Below are positions 31,493 through 42,586 of a DNA stretch of 64,000 nt, piece after piece. The notes under the pieces are model-generated. The model was not told the origin of the DNA. It ran no database searches and saw only the letters and a list, made by a program, of their open reading frames with translations. Origin of the DNA: Trichopria drosophilae (lineage: Eukaryota > Arthropoda > Insecta > Hymenoptera > Diapriidae); the NCBI GenBank assembly GCA_030407085.1, contig CM059582.1, forward strand, positions 138,983,501 through 139,047,500, in the 5' to 3' direction. Each line of letters opens with the position of its first letter. Position 1 is the first letter of the stretch. The position numbers and the translations under genes were made by a program.

Positions 31493-32716
31493 TTAAAATT
31501 CATCTGCATTCAAAATGCCTAAATCCGTCAAAAGTTTCGATATTGAAGTTACAAATTCCCCATTAGCTGACATAAAATGTATATAATTGTCTTTACTATA
31601 CGTCAAATTTTCTCTTATATAAACTATATCACCGTCGTTACTCATTTGTCCGTTTAATAAATTAAAATCAGTGTCTATAAATTCATGTACTGAGATTTTA
31701 TCCAAATCAGTAGTTACATTTGATGGTATTAATTTTCTGGGACGCATTACATCTTTAGATTCACCCTTTCCTCCCTTCTTAGAATCCTGTTTAGATTTCG
31801 GAGAATTAAAATGATCTTCCTTTTCCATTGGTGTGGAGAAGGCAATAGGATTGGGTATATTTAAAGGTGTCATCAACGTATTATATGACATAGGATTCTT
31901 TAACACACTGTCCTCTATTATACTAGGTTTTGACCTAACCGTAGAAAATTTGGATTCTATATTTTCATTAATGACTTTTAATCCTAATTTATGATTTGTC
32001 CTGCATTCTTGAACTGGTCTAGTATTTTCCTTATCCTCTGAACTCATTTTCCTATTATAACTGTCAATTAACGTCTGTTCATTCCCATTTGTTGATTTCG
32101 TTATGGGATTAGTACACATTCCTCTAGATTTCTATATATTACTTTCAATCTCTGGTACCGGAATATATCCTCGACTACGTATTGAACTGTCCAAAAGATC
32201 AAAAGATTTTCGCATTCCTTCAAGGTTTAATGTGATTGAATCTGAATTTTGGGAAATCGTTTGATCCACTTCAGACTCATTATCATCACTATTATTTTCT
32301 TTCTCTGATAAATTAATCGCGATCGGGTAAGAGGTTTCTTTCTCCTCTGAATCTTCCTTTGATCCTCCAAAAACCAAAGCCCTTCCCTCTTCTGAAATCG
32401 GGGTTTTACACATAGACTCCTGAATAGTACTAGATTCCAAATTAGGGAATATACTTCTTTGTTTTTGAAAGATCGGTGGAGTATCTTCTTTATCTATTGA
32501 TTCTAAAGATATTTCTTAGTCTGAAGTAGTTTCAACAGGATCTACTATTTCTTTAGATGATAGACTATTCGTACAAGTTTGCGGATGAGATCGAGTTCTG
32601 CGAGCAATAGCACTAAGATCCATTGGTTTAGGTACTTTATTTGTTTTCGATCCTAACGGTCTACCGGGTCTTTTTTTTTGGTATTTCTTGTTTTGTATTA
32701 AGTTGTTTATCTTCAT
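31493..32716 (-). pseudogene. pol: pol of element 2: RNase H-integrase linker with AT-hook
   Basis: A long polar linker is in the same frame as integrase but interrupted by in-frame stops at about 32516, 32132 and 31493. Its start has KKRPGRPLGSKTNK, a good AT-hook (minor-groove DNA binding), followed by RRTRSHPQ. The remainder is Ser/Asn/Glu-rich with no recognised fold. It occupies the slot that holds the G-patch in element 1. Confidence 0.6.
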
Positions 32717-35074
32717 TATTTAATGTTTCTAAAGATGATTGATTTCCTTTAATTAATGGCAGTAATATTTTTCCGTCTTCTATACTACGATGTCCTAACT
32801 CAGAATTAATTAGAATATTATCATCTTCTCGTATCGGATTTCTCGATAAAGCATCAGCATTTGTATTTAGGGACCCGGGTTTATATTTAAATTTATAATC
32901 GTAATTTTGTAACTTTAACCTCCATCTAACCAGACGTTGACCCGGATCCTTAACCGAATCAATCCACTGTAAAGGATTATGTTCCGAAACTAAAGAAAAT
33001 CTATTCCCATATAAATAAGGCCGATAATGTAAAACTGCCAAGCATTCCTTTTCGGTGGTAGAATAATTAGTCTCTGGGTTGCTTAAGCTTTTTGAAAAAT
33101 AGGATACAGGTAGATCCATTCCATCAACCTTTTGACTTAACACTGCTCCTACCGCATAATTTGATGCATCCGTAGATAATTTAAAACGTTTACTAAAATC
33201 TGAATATTGCAATTTAGGTGGAGTGCATAATTTTTCTTGAAAAACTTAAAACTTTTACTTTCTTCCTCGCCCCAATGGAATTTAGAGTTTTTCTTCAATA
33301 AATCTGAAAGTGGCTTCGCTATCTTGGCATAATCTTCTATAAATCTACGATAAAAACCTGTTAACCCTAAAAATTCTCGTATATTTCTTTGAGTGTTAGG
33401 CCTAGGAAACCGTTGTATAGCCTCTATTTTTTCTGGATTAGGCTTTAATCCCTCGCTACTAAGAATATGACCAAGAAACTTAACCTCTTTTCTTAAAAAC
33501 TCGCATTTATCCAAATGTAATGTTAATTTGGCATCTTTTAATCTCTTAAATAATTTTTGTATCATCTTTGTATGTTCTTCTAAATCTTTAGCGAAAATAA
33601 CTATATCGTCCATATATACAAAAAGTTCGGTTCCCGTTAAACCCCTTAATACATTGTCCATTAATCGTTGGAACGTAGCAGGCGCATTTTTGAGACCCTC
33701 CGGCATACGAACATATTCATAATAACCATTTGGAGTAGTAAAAGTAGTTTTATATTTATCTTCATCCGTCATCTCAATTTGTTGAAACCCAGAATTTAAG
33801 TCAAATACACTGAAATACATTGCATTGCCTAATTTATCCATAATGTCGGTAATATTTGGTAAGGGATATGCATCTTTAACAGTCTTATCGCTTAATTTTC
33901 TGAAATCTATGAATAATCTCCATCTAAGGCTACCGCTACTATCTGGTTTTTTTGGAACTATCCAAATAGGAGAATTATACGGGGACATAGAGGGAGTAAT
34001 AATTCCTTTTGCTAATTTATCTGCAATTTGATTTTCAATTTCTCGTTTCTGAATAGGGGGAAACCTATATTGTTTAGTATTTATAGGAATATTATCCTCT
34101 AAAGGTATTGAATGACGAATATACGAAGTAGATTTTAACTCATCACCTGGTATATAAAATAAATCTTGAAATTCTCTAATTAAATCCTCAATATAACTAC
34201 GTTCCTCTGAATTTAAATGATTCAATTTTGACTTATGTAATAAATACGATAATCTGTCCTGCGGTGAAGTAATCCGTATATTATCTATATTATCATCATA
34301 TTCATCACTATAATATTCTTGTTCCCCAGCTAAATCATAACAATCAAAAGGAATTAATTCTTGTGCGGGTATTTCCATTTCTATGTCCTTATCTAATGTA
34401 TTTATGGCTAATATTTTACAGGTTCCGTTATTTACTGTCACTATCGATTCGCCAAGATATAGTCCCTCTATAGTGTCGATTTTAGGTAAATATCCCTCTA
34501 GCAAATCATCATTTACTATATCTAAAGTAATTACGGTTTTAGCTCTTTTTTTAAACAAATAAATTCGGGAATTGAAATCCGTTGCCTCTCTATTAAAACT
34601 ATACCCGATTGGTTTTTTTAAGAATTTAATTGGAGTTATTGGATTAGAAGCCAATAACAAAGTATTATAGTGTAATGATATAATTGCTAATTCTTTATCC
34701 AAATATTCTTTTCCTAATATTCCATCGCAATCTAACGGGAATGTTGACGGAACCACATAAAACTTTATAATACTATTTTCAAAAATATTCGTTTCGATGG
34801 AACCTAATGTTTCAGTTTTATCATCATTAATTCCTTTTAAAAATATCTTATCATCAGTATCCATTCTCGATTCTGGATTTAATGCCTTTAACTTTACGAT
34901 GGATACTTCTGCTCCGGAATCAACTAAAAAGATTTTTGGATTTTTTATAAAATCTACACTTTCAACCACCACTTTAAGTGCATTAGTATTCATGTTGACT
35001 GTTTTGATGCTTCTAGTTCTTTGACGAATTTGACTTACGGATGACGCTGAATGTTGTCGGTCTGGCTTATCCAT
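32661..35074 (-). pseudogene. pol: pol of element 2: protease, reverse transcriptase, RNase H
   Basis: The frame opens in the 40-nt overlap with gag (a -1 shift). It has protease LVDSGAEVSIVK and CDGILGKEYLD, a linker similar to that of element 1 (GYLPKIDTIEGLYLGES), and RT with GLKNAPATFQRLMD and YMDD. A one-base shift near 33200 moves RNase H into the next frame (LSTDASNYAVG; SEHNPLQW, with His-Asn where His follows Asp in active relatives; NADALSRNP). About five or six residues are missing after ECLAVLH. A further shift near 32690 leads into the linker. Confidence 0.92.
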
Positions 35075-36149
35075 GCGTCTGTTGAACGAGTCAGGGTCGA
35101 GTTTAAAGAACTAGAAGGAGTACTTTGTTCACGCGAGATTGGCGATTGCTGAAATTGAATGCGCGGCCCATTATAACCCGGGTAATTATTATAATAATCC
35201 GTTCTGTATGGTCGTCTAGGAGAATTACCCCCATTATATGCTGGTACATTCTGATAATATGGAGATATATTTGGCATATAATTTGGTGGTGGAAAAGGTG
35301 GAGCATAACCAAAATAAGGTGGTGGGTACATACGCATTGGAGGATATGGCGGATAATGCGGCCACATCGGCTGTTCCACCATATTATTATATCGCACAGG
35401 AAATTTTTCCAAATTTGGTGGCTTTAAAATTCCCGAGCTTGCTTCATTTTTAGCACTCGATTTAATAGGGGACATTTGACCATTAGAATCTCTTCTTATC
35501 GGATAATTATGACTAGTCAAATATTCTACATCTTCACTACCATGTTTCATTGTTGATAATGACTGAAATCCTAAACTTTTTGGTTTTATTCTTAATTCAA
35601 GTCTCTCAGCATAACGTAATGCTTCATCTAAATTTTTAGGGTCCCTAGCGTCAACTAAACCTGAGATCTCGTCTGGTAAACCCCTCAAAAATGACTCTAA
35701 CGCGCAATCATTTAAAGGTTTTACCATTTCTGAAGCCGCGTTGCCATATGTAGAAGTCGCTCCCTCTACCAACATATTTAATCGATCATAAAAGTCATTT
35801 ACAGTTTCTCCTCTTTTCATTTGTACTTGTTGTATTTCATGAATGAAAAACGGATAATTTTTCCCGGAAGCAAATCTAGTTTTCAAATGTTTAATTAAAT
35901 CATTTATTTTTTCAAATGTTTTACCGAAAACACTATCGCGAGTAGTACCCTGCAACTTCCCAACTATATTTAGTTTACTAAAGATTTTTCAAAATCGTCT
36001 GCTACGTTTACAGCTGCACTCTGAACGTCTAGGAGAAAATTTTTTAAAGGCATATTTTTACCGTCAAAATATGAAATGTTTGACATCGCATTTTGCAAAA
36101 TCATGCACTCTGACATAGTAGTAATTAATTTAGTCGTTGTTTCGTCCAT
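35035..36149 (-). pseudogene. gag: gag of element 2, proline-rich, no zinc knuckle
   Basis: The ATG is at 36147-36149. The first ~57 codons are in one frame; a one-base shift near 35975 moves the capsid-like part (TVNDFYDRLN, ALESFLRGLPDEI, LDEALRYAERLE) into the frame ending at 35035. The C-terminal third is rich in Pro, Tyr and Asn and contains PPPY (in MYPPPYFGY), a late-domain motif for budding through ESCRT. There is no CCHC; basic residues near the end may bind RNA. It overlaps pol by 40 nt. Confidence 0.82.
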
Positions 36150-38493
36150 ATTTGCAATTTTAAATTGTAATAAAAATAAAAAACAAATAAAATAAATTAA
36201 TCAACTAGACAGAATTAAAATAAGTAACATACAAAATCACGAATAAAATAAATTAAAATGTATTTGTCAAATAAATAAAATTAAATTAATATGTAAATAA
36301 AACTAAAACAAAAAAAAAATTACTGTAGTCAAAATTATAAAAATGTGATTAATTATTATTAATAATTCTATGATCAATTATTTGAAAACAGAAATGTTAA
36401 ATAAATAAAATAAAAGGTAAAATAATTTAATAAGTTATAAGTTACACTATTTTAATTCATTTCTACGTAATCGCATACGGTTCAAAAGCCTTACTGAGAA
36501 TCAAAACAAACAATTAGAAAATGCCTTTAAATAATTGGACTATACTCAAGTACGATGCAAAAATAATAATTAAAATCGATTTTATAAGAATTCGTTGGAG
36601 TTTAAAACTCGAAAATTAATTTATTATATAATAATATTATCAATCACTAAGTACATGTATTAATTAAAATAGTAACACTGCGGGGAAAATAATCACGGTA
36701 TGATACACAGCAGGTCACTATTTAAAAACAAAAATAACTTTCATGAATTTCAACTAAATGCAAGAAAATAAAAAAAAAACACAACAAAATTTAATATTAA
36801 ATTAATGTAAAATCAAATATTCTAACTTAAACAGAAATAATCTCCTATTAAAAATTATAAAATAAATTACTTTAATAAATCAAATTCCTTATTATTAAAT
36901 TTAAATACCAACTGTATTATTTTATTCTACGAAAATGCATAACGTTCAAAGACCTTTCCAAGAATCAAAACAAATAATTTGGTAAACCTTTGAATGTTTG
37001 AAGGTAATATAAAAATAATGTTATGAAATTACGAAATTATTACTCTATTTGTGTTTTTTTTTCTTGTAAGCAATGTAATGTTTTAATAATATTTTAGCAC
37101 TGTAATTTAAAACAAATATCTAATACAATAACGCTACAAATTATGATTCAGAACGAAAATTAATTTTATTCACTCAAATAAAGTAATACCGAAATAATAA
37201 ATTATTTGTCCCTTTAAACGTTTCATTCAATTCCCAAAATTTTAAATGATATAATATTAATTTATAGTAGACTTTCTTAATTAAAAATCAATTTTGCATT
37301 TTGTCACTTTTAACTACGTTTAATTATAACTAATAAAATCAATTAAAAGAAATTTCACAAAAAAAATAAAATAAAATAAATTATATTTAAAATTAATTAG
37401 AAATAACAATTCGATACTCTAACATTTTGTTATTAAATTATCAAAATTTTAATTGGTATAAGTTTTATTAATTTACACAAACCTTAACACTATAATTAAT
37501 TTTTATTTTTTTTTAATTTTATACCAATAAGATTTATATGACTTGATCAATTTAAAATATCTTTGTTTGATTATAAAACAACGTGATTCAGCAATGGGGC
37601 ATAGCCAGATAACAGAATATTGCTGAATAACGTGTTCGAGAAAAATTACAATATAATAATTTATAAATTTTGAATTAAATAATTATTTTAAATAAACACT
37701 TCACTTATTTTCTTTTCTTAAAAATTCATAAAATAAGTATAATTTACAGTTCAACTGCCACGTGGTTTAACAATAGGGCAAAGCCATATAATTAAATATT
37801 ATTTAACCACGTTTCTTTTTTCAATTTTAAAATTTTAATAAATTTAGTCACTAATTTTATGAATTTTTAGCACAAAACCTAAAATAAAATTTAATTAGTA
37901 CACATAAAAATAAAATATATTCTTAATCTAAAATTATTCTAATAATCATACGTGTATTTAAAACTGAAATAAATTTTGAATTTCTAATTTTCCGTTTAAG
38001 TTTAACAAAAGTTTAATCAAACTAAAAAATTATCTATTTTTTTTAATACACAATTAATATAAAATAAAACATAAAATGTGTAACGTTGAATTTTTCCTTT
38101 ATTTAATTTCTTAAAAAAAGTTTACAGGTATATACAACTAAACTGCACAAAAAAATTTTTTTTTTATAGGACGCGACCTAAAAATGCGATTTCCGCCGGA
38201 CTGGTCTGATTACTCTCCTCCGCCCACGTTGCCGGAAGTAGAAATTCCCTGTCTAGCCTCTCTCACTACCTTCCCAAACTTCCTCGCTATCTTCTTCGCG
38301 ACCCACGTCAGCCCCTTACTCCCACTTCCGGTTTCTCGCTACTTCCGGTCTGACTCGATATTCTAATAATAAAACACAACAAAAAAACGATCCTTCTATT
38401 TTTCCTCACCACCCTCGATCCACTCACGAATTAAAAAACGATTTTACTACTTCGACTCGCTATTCGCCACTTCCGGTACACTACCTCGTCACC
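36150..38493 (-). other. Leader of element 2, inner part
   Basis: About 2.3 kb of AT-rich sequence without a believable gene. Two ~70-bp segments resemble each other (about 36465-36535 and 36930-37000, sharing AGAATCAAAACAAA.AATT), and two others share AT.GGGCA.AGCCA.ATAA (about 37594 and 37772). The GC-richer end (38170-38490) has four copies of the octamer ACTTCCGG or its complement. Confidence 0.55.
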
Positions 38494-38750
38494 TTAACCT
38501 TTTAACGCCGGGAAAAAGTGTAAAATCAATTTTTGATAAAACACATAGATTTGCAGAAAAAAAACATTATTTATCTTCAGTCAACTACCCATATATGTGG
38601 CACATGTAACGTAGCCGATATATCGGCCATCCCCGGCAGCAACTTCAATTTGAAGAAAAAACCTTTTCAAAAAAAAATTAGGGTGTATCCTTATGTTTTT
38701 CGATGTGCTGAATTCGATAAAAATACTCAAAAAAGTCTTGGAATTGTTTT

Positions 38751-39040
38751 TGACCTTGAAAACAGCTATTTCAAGGTCAAATTTTTTTTTCTATTTCGGA
38801 TTGTTCCTTGATATTTCTACGTTTTTTTGACTTTCTGAATACGGGAAAAATAATATAAAAAAATCTTAAAATTATTTTGACCTTGAAAATAGACATTTCA
38901 AGGACAAATTTTTTTTTTTGCTATTTTGACTTGCTACTTCGTAACGTGAAGTTTTTTGTCATACTGAATACAGAAAAATAGAATAAAAATTTTTATAGGT
39001 ATTTTTGACTTTGAAACTAACTATTCAAAAGTCAAATAGA
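38751..39040. repeat. Left subterminal palindromic repeats of piggyBac (three units, ~127 bp apart)
   Basis: Palindromes of the form TGACCTTGAAA-N-TTTCAAGGTCA start at about 38751, 38878 and 39005 (the third degenerate), embedded in units with GAATACGGGAAAAATA. The matching inverted set is at 41360-41650. Confidence 0.85.
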
Positions 39041-39403
39041 TCCATATAAATTTTTCAGCTAATTTATTTTCTACTTTGCGCATTTACCTTTTGACACGCT
39101 ATAAACAGGAAAAATAGTAAGAAAAATCCTAAAGTTATCCATACTTTAGAAATTTTCGGTTCAAAATAATACAAAATTCGTTGAGTTACTTTTGCTACTG
39201 TCGTTTCACAGTTTCTTTACAAACATTTTTCTGAAGGCAGAAAAAAAAAATAAAATACTGAGTGGAGAGGTTGCTACACGCCTTGACCCCCTCATTCTTT
39301 TTTTCTTTACATATATTTCGTTTTCCTTTTTGTTTATTGAAGTTTATTGAAGTCTCAATTTGTTTTATTATTTGTTGTGAATTTGTTAGCCTATCTCGAT
39401 AAA

Positions 39404-40984
39404 ATGGCTGCAAACAAAGCTTGGAGTAGTGGCGAGTCCGAACCGGACAAACACCAATCAGAGGATGAAGAAGTGGATGATGATTCATCAGAAGAAGAAA
39501 TTTATGACGGAAGTCAAATTCATTATGATGCGCATTTTTATCCATCCGTAAAGGATTTCGAAGGTACTGCAGAAATAAATCCTGATATTGTTTTTTCAGG
39601 CGATCGTGAAGTGGATTATTTCAAATATTTCTTTGATGCTGATTTGGTTCAAATGATCATAAACGAAACAAATCAGTATGAAGCACAAAATCACAAAGAA
39701 GCAAATCCAACTTCTCATATGAAAGCTTGGTATCCTCTTTCTGAAGACGAATTTGAAAAGTTTATTGGTCTTTCGATTCTAATGGGCCATATACAGAAAG
39801 GTGATTTGAGAAGTTATTGGTCTACAGATCCAATGCTGCTCACTCCAATTTTTGGCCAAACGATGACTCGCGATAGGTACGATCAAATTTTGCGTTATTT
39901 ACATTTTTATGATAACGAAAATGATGACGCAGAAATGGCAAATCATCCATTACGAAAAATCCAGCCAGTAATAAACTACCTACAAGCTAAGTTTGCAGAA
40001 GCTCTTTTTCCAGGCAAAAATCTATGCATAGATGAGAGTCTGTTGTTGTGGAAAGGAAGGCTTCGTTTCAAGCAGTTCATCCCATTGAAAAGAAGTCGTT
40101 TTGGTATAAAGATTTTTGAAATAGTCGACTGCGAAACTGGCTTTATTTTAGGTTTCGTTATTTACTGTGGTGCAGCCACTGACTATGACAAGTTTGGTTT
40201 AGGTGTAACTGGCGATATCGTCGCTCACTTCTTGCAACCCTACTTTTTCAAAGGTCACGTAATGTACGTAGACAATTGGTATACATCTCCCACTCTGGCA
40301 GAATTTTTACACGAACGTGAAACAGGATTGTGTGGTACAGTAAAAGCGAACAGAAAGGGAATGCCAAAGCTTGAAGATAAATTGTCTCGAGGTGAAGTGC
40401 AAGTTGCTCACAATGATGTTTGGGTAGCAATGAAATGGGAGGATAAGCGCAGCGTTCGTATGCTTAGTTCTGTGCACGAAGTTCAATTCAGTTCTACTGG
40501 GAAAAAGAATTATCAAACAAACGAAGACATCATAAAGCCTACTTGTGTTCTTGAATACAACCAAAACATGGGCGGCGTAGATAACGTCGATAGACAGTTG
40601 TCTATATCTCAAACGATTCGTAAAACTATGAAGTGGTACCGCAAACTTTTCTATCACCTACTAGATTTATGTCTGTCAAATGCTCATGCTTTGTTCAAAA
40701 TGAAAAATAAAGGACATATTCCATTCCCATCATTTCGTATGGAGGTTGCCAGAGCACTGCTCAAACTCGATCCCGCTGAAACTATCCCTCAAGGACTCAA
40801 CATCTCCCATCCAAATCGATTGACTGGTCGTCATTTCCCGGGTCAGACTAAAAGTCAAAGATGCCACGTGTGTTACTTACGAAACGTTAGACGTCGAACA
40901 AGTTATAAATGCAAAACTTGTGATATCTCTCTCTGCATAGTACCGTGCTTCGAAGAGTACCACACACAAGCTACACTGTCGTAA
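39404..40984 (+). CDS. piggyBac transposase (intact, 526 aa)
   Basis: The ATG at 39404 starts MAANKAWSSG; the frame is open 19 codons further without an ATG. Order: acidic Ser/Asp/Glu-rich N-terminus, a DDE_Tnp_1_7-type domain (WYPLSEDEFEKFIGLSILMG), and catalytic aspartates in CIDESLLLWKGR, YVDNWYTSP and MGGVDNVDR. The C-terminal cysteine-rich domain binds DNA (CHVCYLRNVRRRTSYKCKTC, then CIVPC and a final Cys/His pair). Length and domain order fit the family (about 550-600 aa). It excises the element seamlessly and inserts at TTAA. There are no stops or shifts. Confidence 0.96.
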   Translation: MAANKAWSSGESEPDKHQSEDEEVDDDSSEEEIYDGSQIHYDAHFYPSVKDFEGTAEINPDIVFSGDREVDYFKYFFDADLVQMIINETNQYEAQNHKEANPTSHMKAWYPLSEDEFEKFIGLSILMGHIQKGDLRSYWSTDPMLLTPIFGQTMTRDRYDQILRYLHFYDNENDDAEMANHPLRKIQPVINYLQAKFAEALFPGKNLCIDESLLLWKGRLRFKQFIPLKRSRFGIKIFEIVDCETGFILGFVIYCGAATDYDKFGLGVTGDIVAHFLQPYFFKGHVMYVDNWYTSPTLAEFLHERETGLCGTVKANRKGMPKLEDKLSRGEVQVAHNDVWVAMKWEDKRSVRMLSSVHEVQFSSTGKKNYQTNEDIIKPTCVLEYNQNMGGVDNVDRQLSISQTIRKTMKWYRKLFYHLLDLCLSNAHALFKMKNKGHIPFPSFRMEVARALLKLDPAETIPQGLNISHPNRLTGRHFPGQTKSQRCHVCYLRNVRRRTSYKCKTCDISLCIVPCFEEYHTQATLS

Positions 40985-40998
40985 TGTAATCTATTTCA

Positions 40999-41112
40999 AG
41001 TGAGTGGCAAGGGGACTCACAGTAAAAAAGCACCCCAGTGAGTGGCAAGGGGACTCACAGTAAAAAAGCACCCCAGTGAGTGGCAAGGGGACTCACAGTA
41101 AAAAAGCACCCC
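40999..41112 (+). repeat. 38-bp direct repeat, three copies, behind the piggyBac transposase
   Basis: Three exact copies start at 40999, 41037 and 41075, each containing GTGAGTGGCAAGGGGACTCAC, which can fold into a 6-bp hairpin. The homologous 3' UTR of the Tc1/mariner-type element has only one copy. Confidence 0.95.
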
Positions 41113-41162
41113 AAAGGGATCATATTTTCGCCACGTCCACGTTCGTTGATCCTGGGTGACGC
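41074..41162 (+). other. 89-nt 3'-UTR segment shared with the Tc1/mariner-type element
   Basis: It aligns with the reverse complement of 20863-20950. See that entry for the shared blocks. The first 38 nt are the last copy of the triplicated unit. Confidence 0.85.
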
Positions 41163-41359
41163 AAAGAGCGAAAGCCAAAAAACAAATCAGAAATTTTTTC
41201 AATTATTTGACAATCATATTGTGACGTAGTTAGGTCCAAATGATTACTTTTAGAATCAAAGATTGACCTAAACGTTTTCTAAATCAAGTATGAAGTAAAA
41301 GTCGAAGACGAAAAACTTCGGGATACCAAGTAACAAGCCGGTATAAGAAAAAAAAATTT

Positions 41360-41650
41360 TGACCTTGAAATGGCTATTTTCAAGGTCAAAAATAATTCCA
41401 AGAATTTTTTGATTATTTTTCCTGTATTCAGCACGTTGAAAACCCCAGGGAAACCAAGTAAAACGTAAAAATAGCAAAAATAGTTGCTTTGACCTTGAAA
41501 TGGCTATTTTCAAGGTCAAAAACAACTCCAAGATTTTTTTTATTATTTTTCCCGTGTTCAGAAGGCCAAAAAACATAAGGACACCAAGTAGAAAGCCAAA
41601 ATAAAAAAAAAAAATTTTTTGACCTTCAACTGACTATTTTCAAGGTCAAA
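41360..41650. repeat. Right subterminal palindromic repeats of piggyBac (three units, 130 bp apart)
   Basis: TGACCTTGAAA-N-TTTTCAAGGTCA palindromes lie at 41360, 41490 and 41620, inverted relative to the left set. Close to the right end lies the 16-bp palindrome GGCCGATATATCGGCC (41749-41764), of which a 14-bp copy occurs at 38614-38627. Confidence 0.85.
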
Positions 41651-41786
41651 GATGATGCTAATTTTTTTTTAGTATATTTTTTATCTCCTGCATGGCTAAA
41701 AACATTAGTGTACGAACTTTCTAGCCAAAGTACTAAAAAATCTTAACTGGCCGATATATCGGCCACCCCCGGCGTAAAAAGGTTAA

Positions 41787-41985
41787 TAATCCAACAGACA
41801 ACCAAAAGAAATCTCACGTGTCTCCCGTCTCTCTCTCGCCACTTCCGGTCCGAATTGTTAATCTGAGATTTCATTAACAAAAAAAAATCATAGTACTTTT
41901 CGGCTATGCCGACTTACCTTAGTTTCCATCCCTCTTTATCACCACTCCTTTTACCCACTGCTCCTATTCTCTCTATCTCTCTATA

Positions 41986-42030
<45 letters not shown>

Positions 42031-42565
42031 CGACCACTCTCTTTATCTCTCGCAATCACTATCCGTAACACCAAAAAACTTTACTTCTCCCTATTCCTCA
42101 CCAACTATGTCGCGGTCACGAACGTACTGAATTTGAAAATCGTCATCGGTACTGACCGATGACGATTTTCCACCTCTCTTGCCAATTTCCTTTAAATTTT
42201 GAATAGTGCATTGGTGCGTAATATACCGCGCTAGTGTGTGTAGCGCCTGTATACGTACACACACGCGTGGTCAGCTCGCCGATCGTCGCCTCTCCGTCGC
42301 ACGATGGGAGACGCCGTCGCCGACACAACAAACCGGCGATCGACGGGAGAGATCAAGCGTCCTTCTCTTACTACTACTCGGGCCGGCGCAACTCGCATGC
42401 CTCTCGCTCCCACTGCCGAGAGAGAACGTGCCGTTCTTACGACGCGTATTATTATTGCCCAATTATAATTATTATTCTAGCAATTTTATATCGTTAGATA
42501 ATATCGTGACTTTGTCACAAATGGAATAATTAATTTAAATTAACTTCCAATTAATCGAAATCAGT
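41787..42565 (-). other. Leader of element 2, outer part
   Basis: No gene seen. It contains a fifth ACTTCCGG (41841-41848), a (CT)19 microsatellite (41989-42026) and a perfect hairpin (42135-42170). ORFs across 42143-42529 appear on both strands in a GC-rich stretch and show no family features. Confidence 0.55.
42135..42170. repeat. Perfect 16-bp inverted repeat with 4-nt loop
   Basis: GAAAATCGTCATCGGT, loop ACTG, then its exact reverse complement. On the element strand it lies about 400 nt after the primer site, within the leader. It could be an RNA packaging or dimerisation structure; that is inference. Confidence 0.9.
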
Positions 42566-42583
42566 ATCCCACTTCTGACACCA
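42566..42583 (-). promoter_or_regulatory. Primer binding site of element 2
   Basis: On the minus strand TGGTGTCAGAAGTGGGAT begins three bases after the 5' LTR. The same 18-mer occurs at 58764 in element 4. The complement ends CCACTTCTGACACCA, which looks like the 3' end of a tRNA-Leu; the identity is from memory of such sites and not verified. Confidence 0.8.
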
Positions 42584-42586
42584 ATT

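Larger units (their letters stand above)
38498..41782 (+). mobile_element. piggyBac-family DNA transposon (3,285 bp), apparently intact
   Basis: It is flanked by TTAA on both sides (38494-38497 and 41783-41786), with terminal inverted repeats CCTTTTAACGCCGGG and CCTTTTTACGCCGGGG. One uninterrupted transposase gene lies between two sets of ~130-bp subterminal repeats. It is inserted in the leader of element 2 in the opposite orientation. Perfect TTAA, near-perfect ends and an open transposase suggest a recent arrival. Confidence 0.95.

Noticed and set aside
42143..42529. Several overlapping ORFs in the leader of element 2
   Set aside because: Five frames are open at once in a short GC-rich segment; composition is Arg/Ser/Cys-rich noise.
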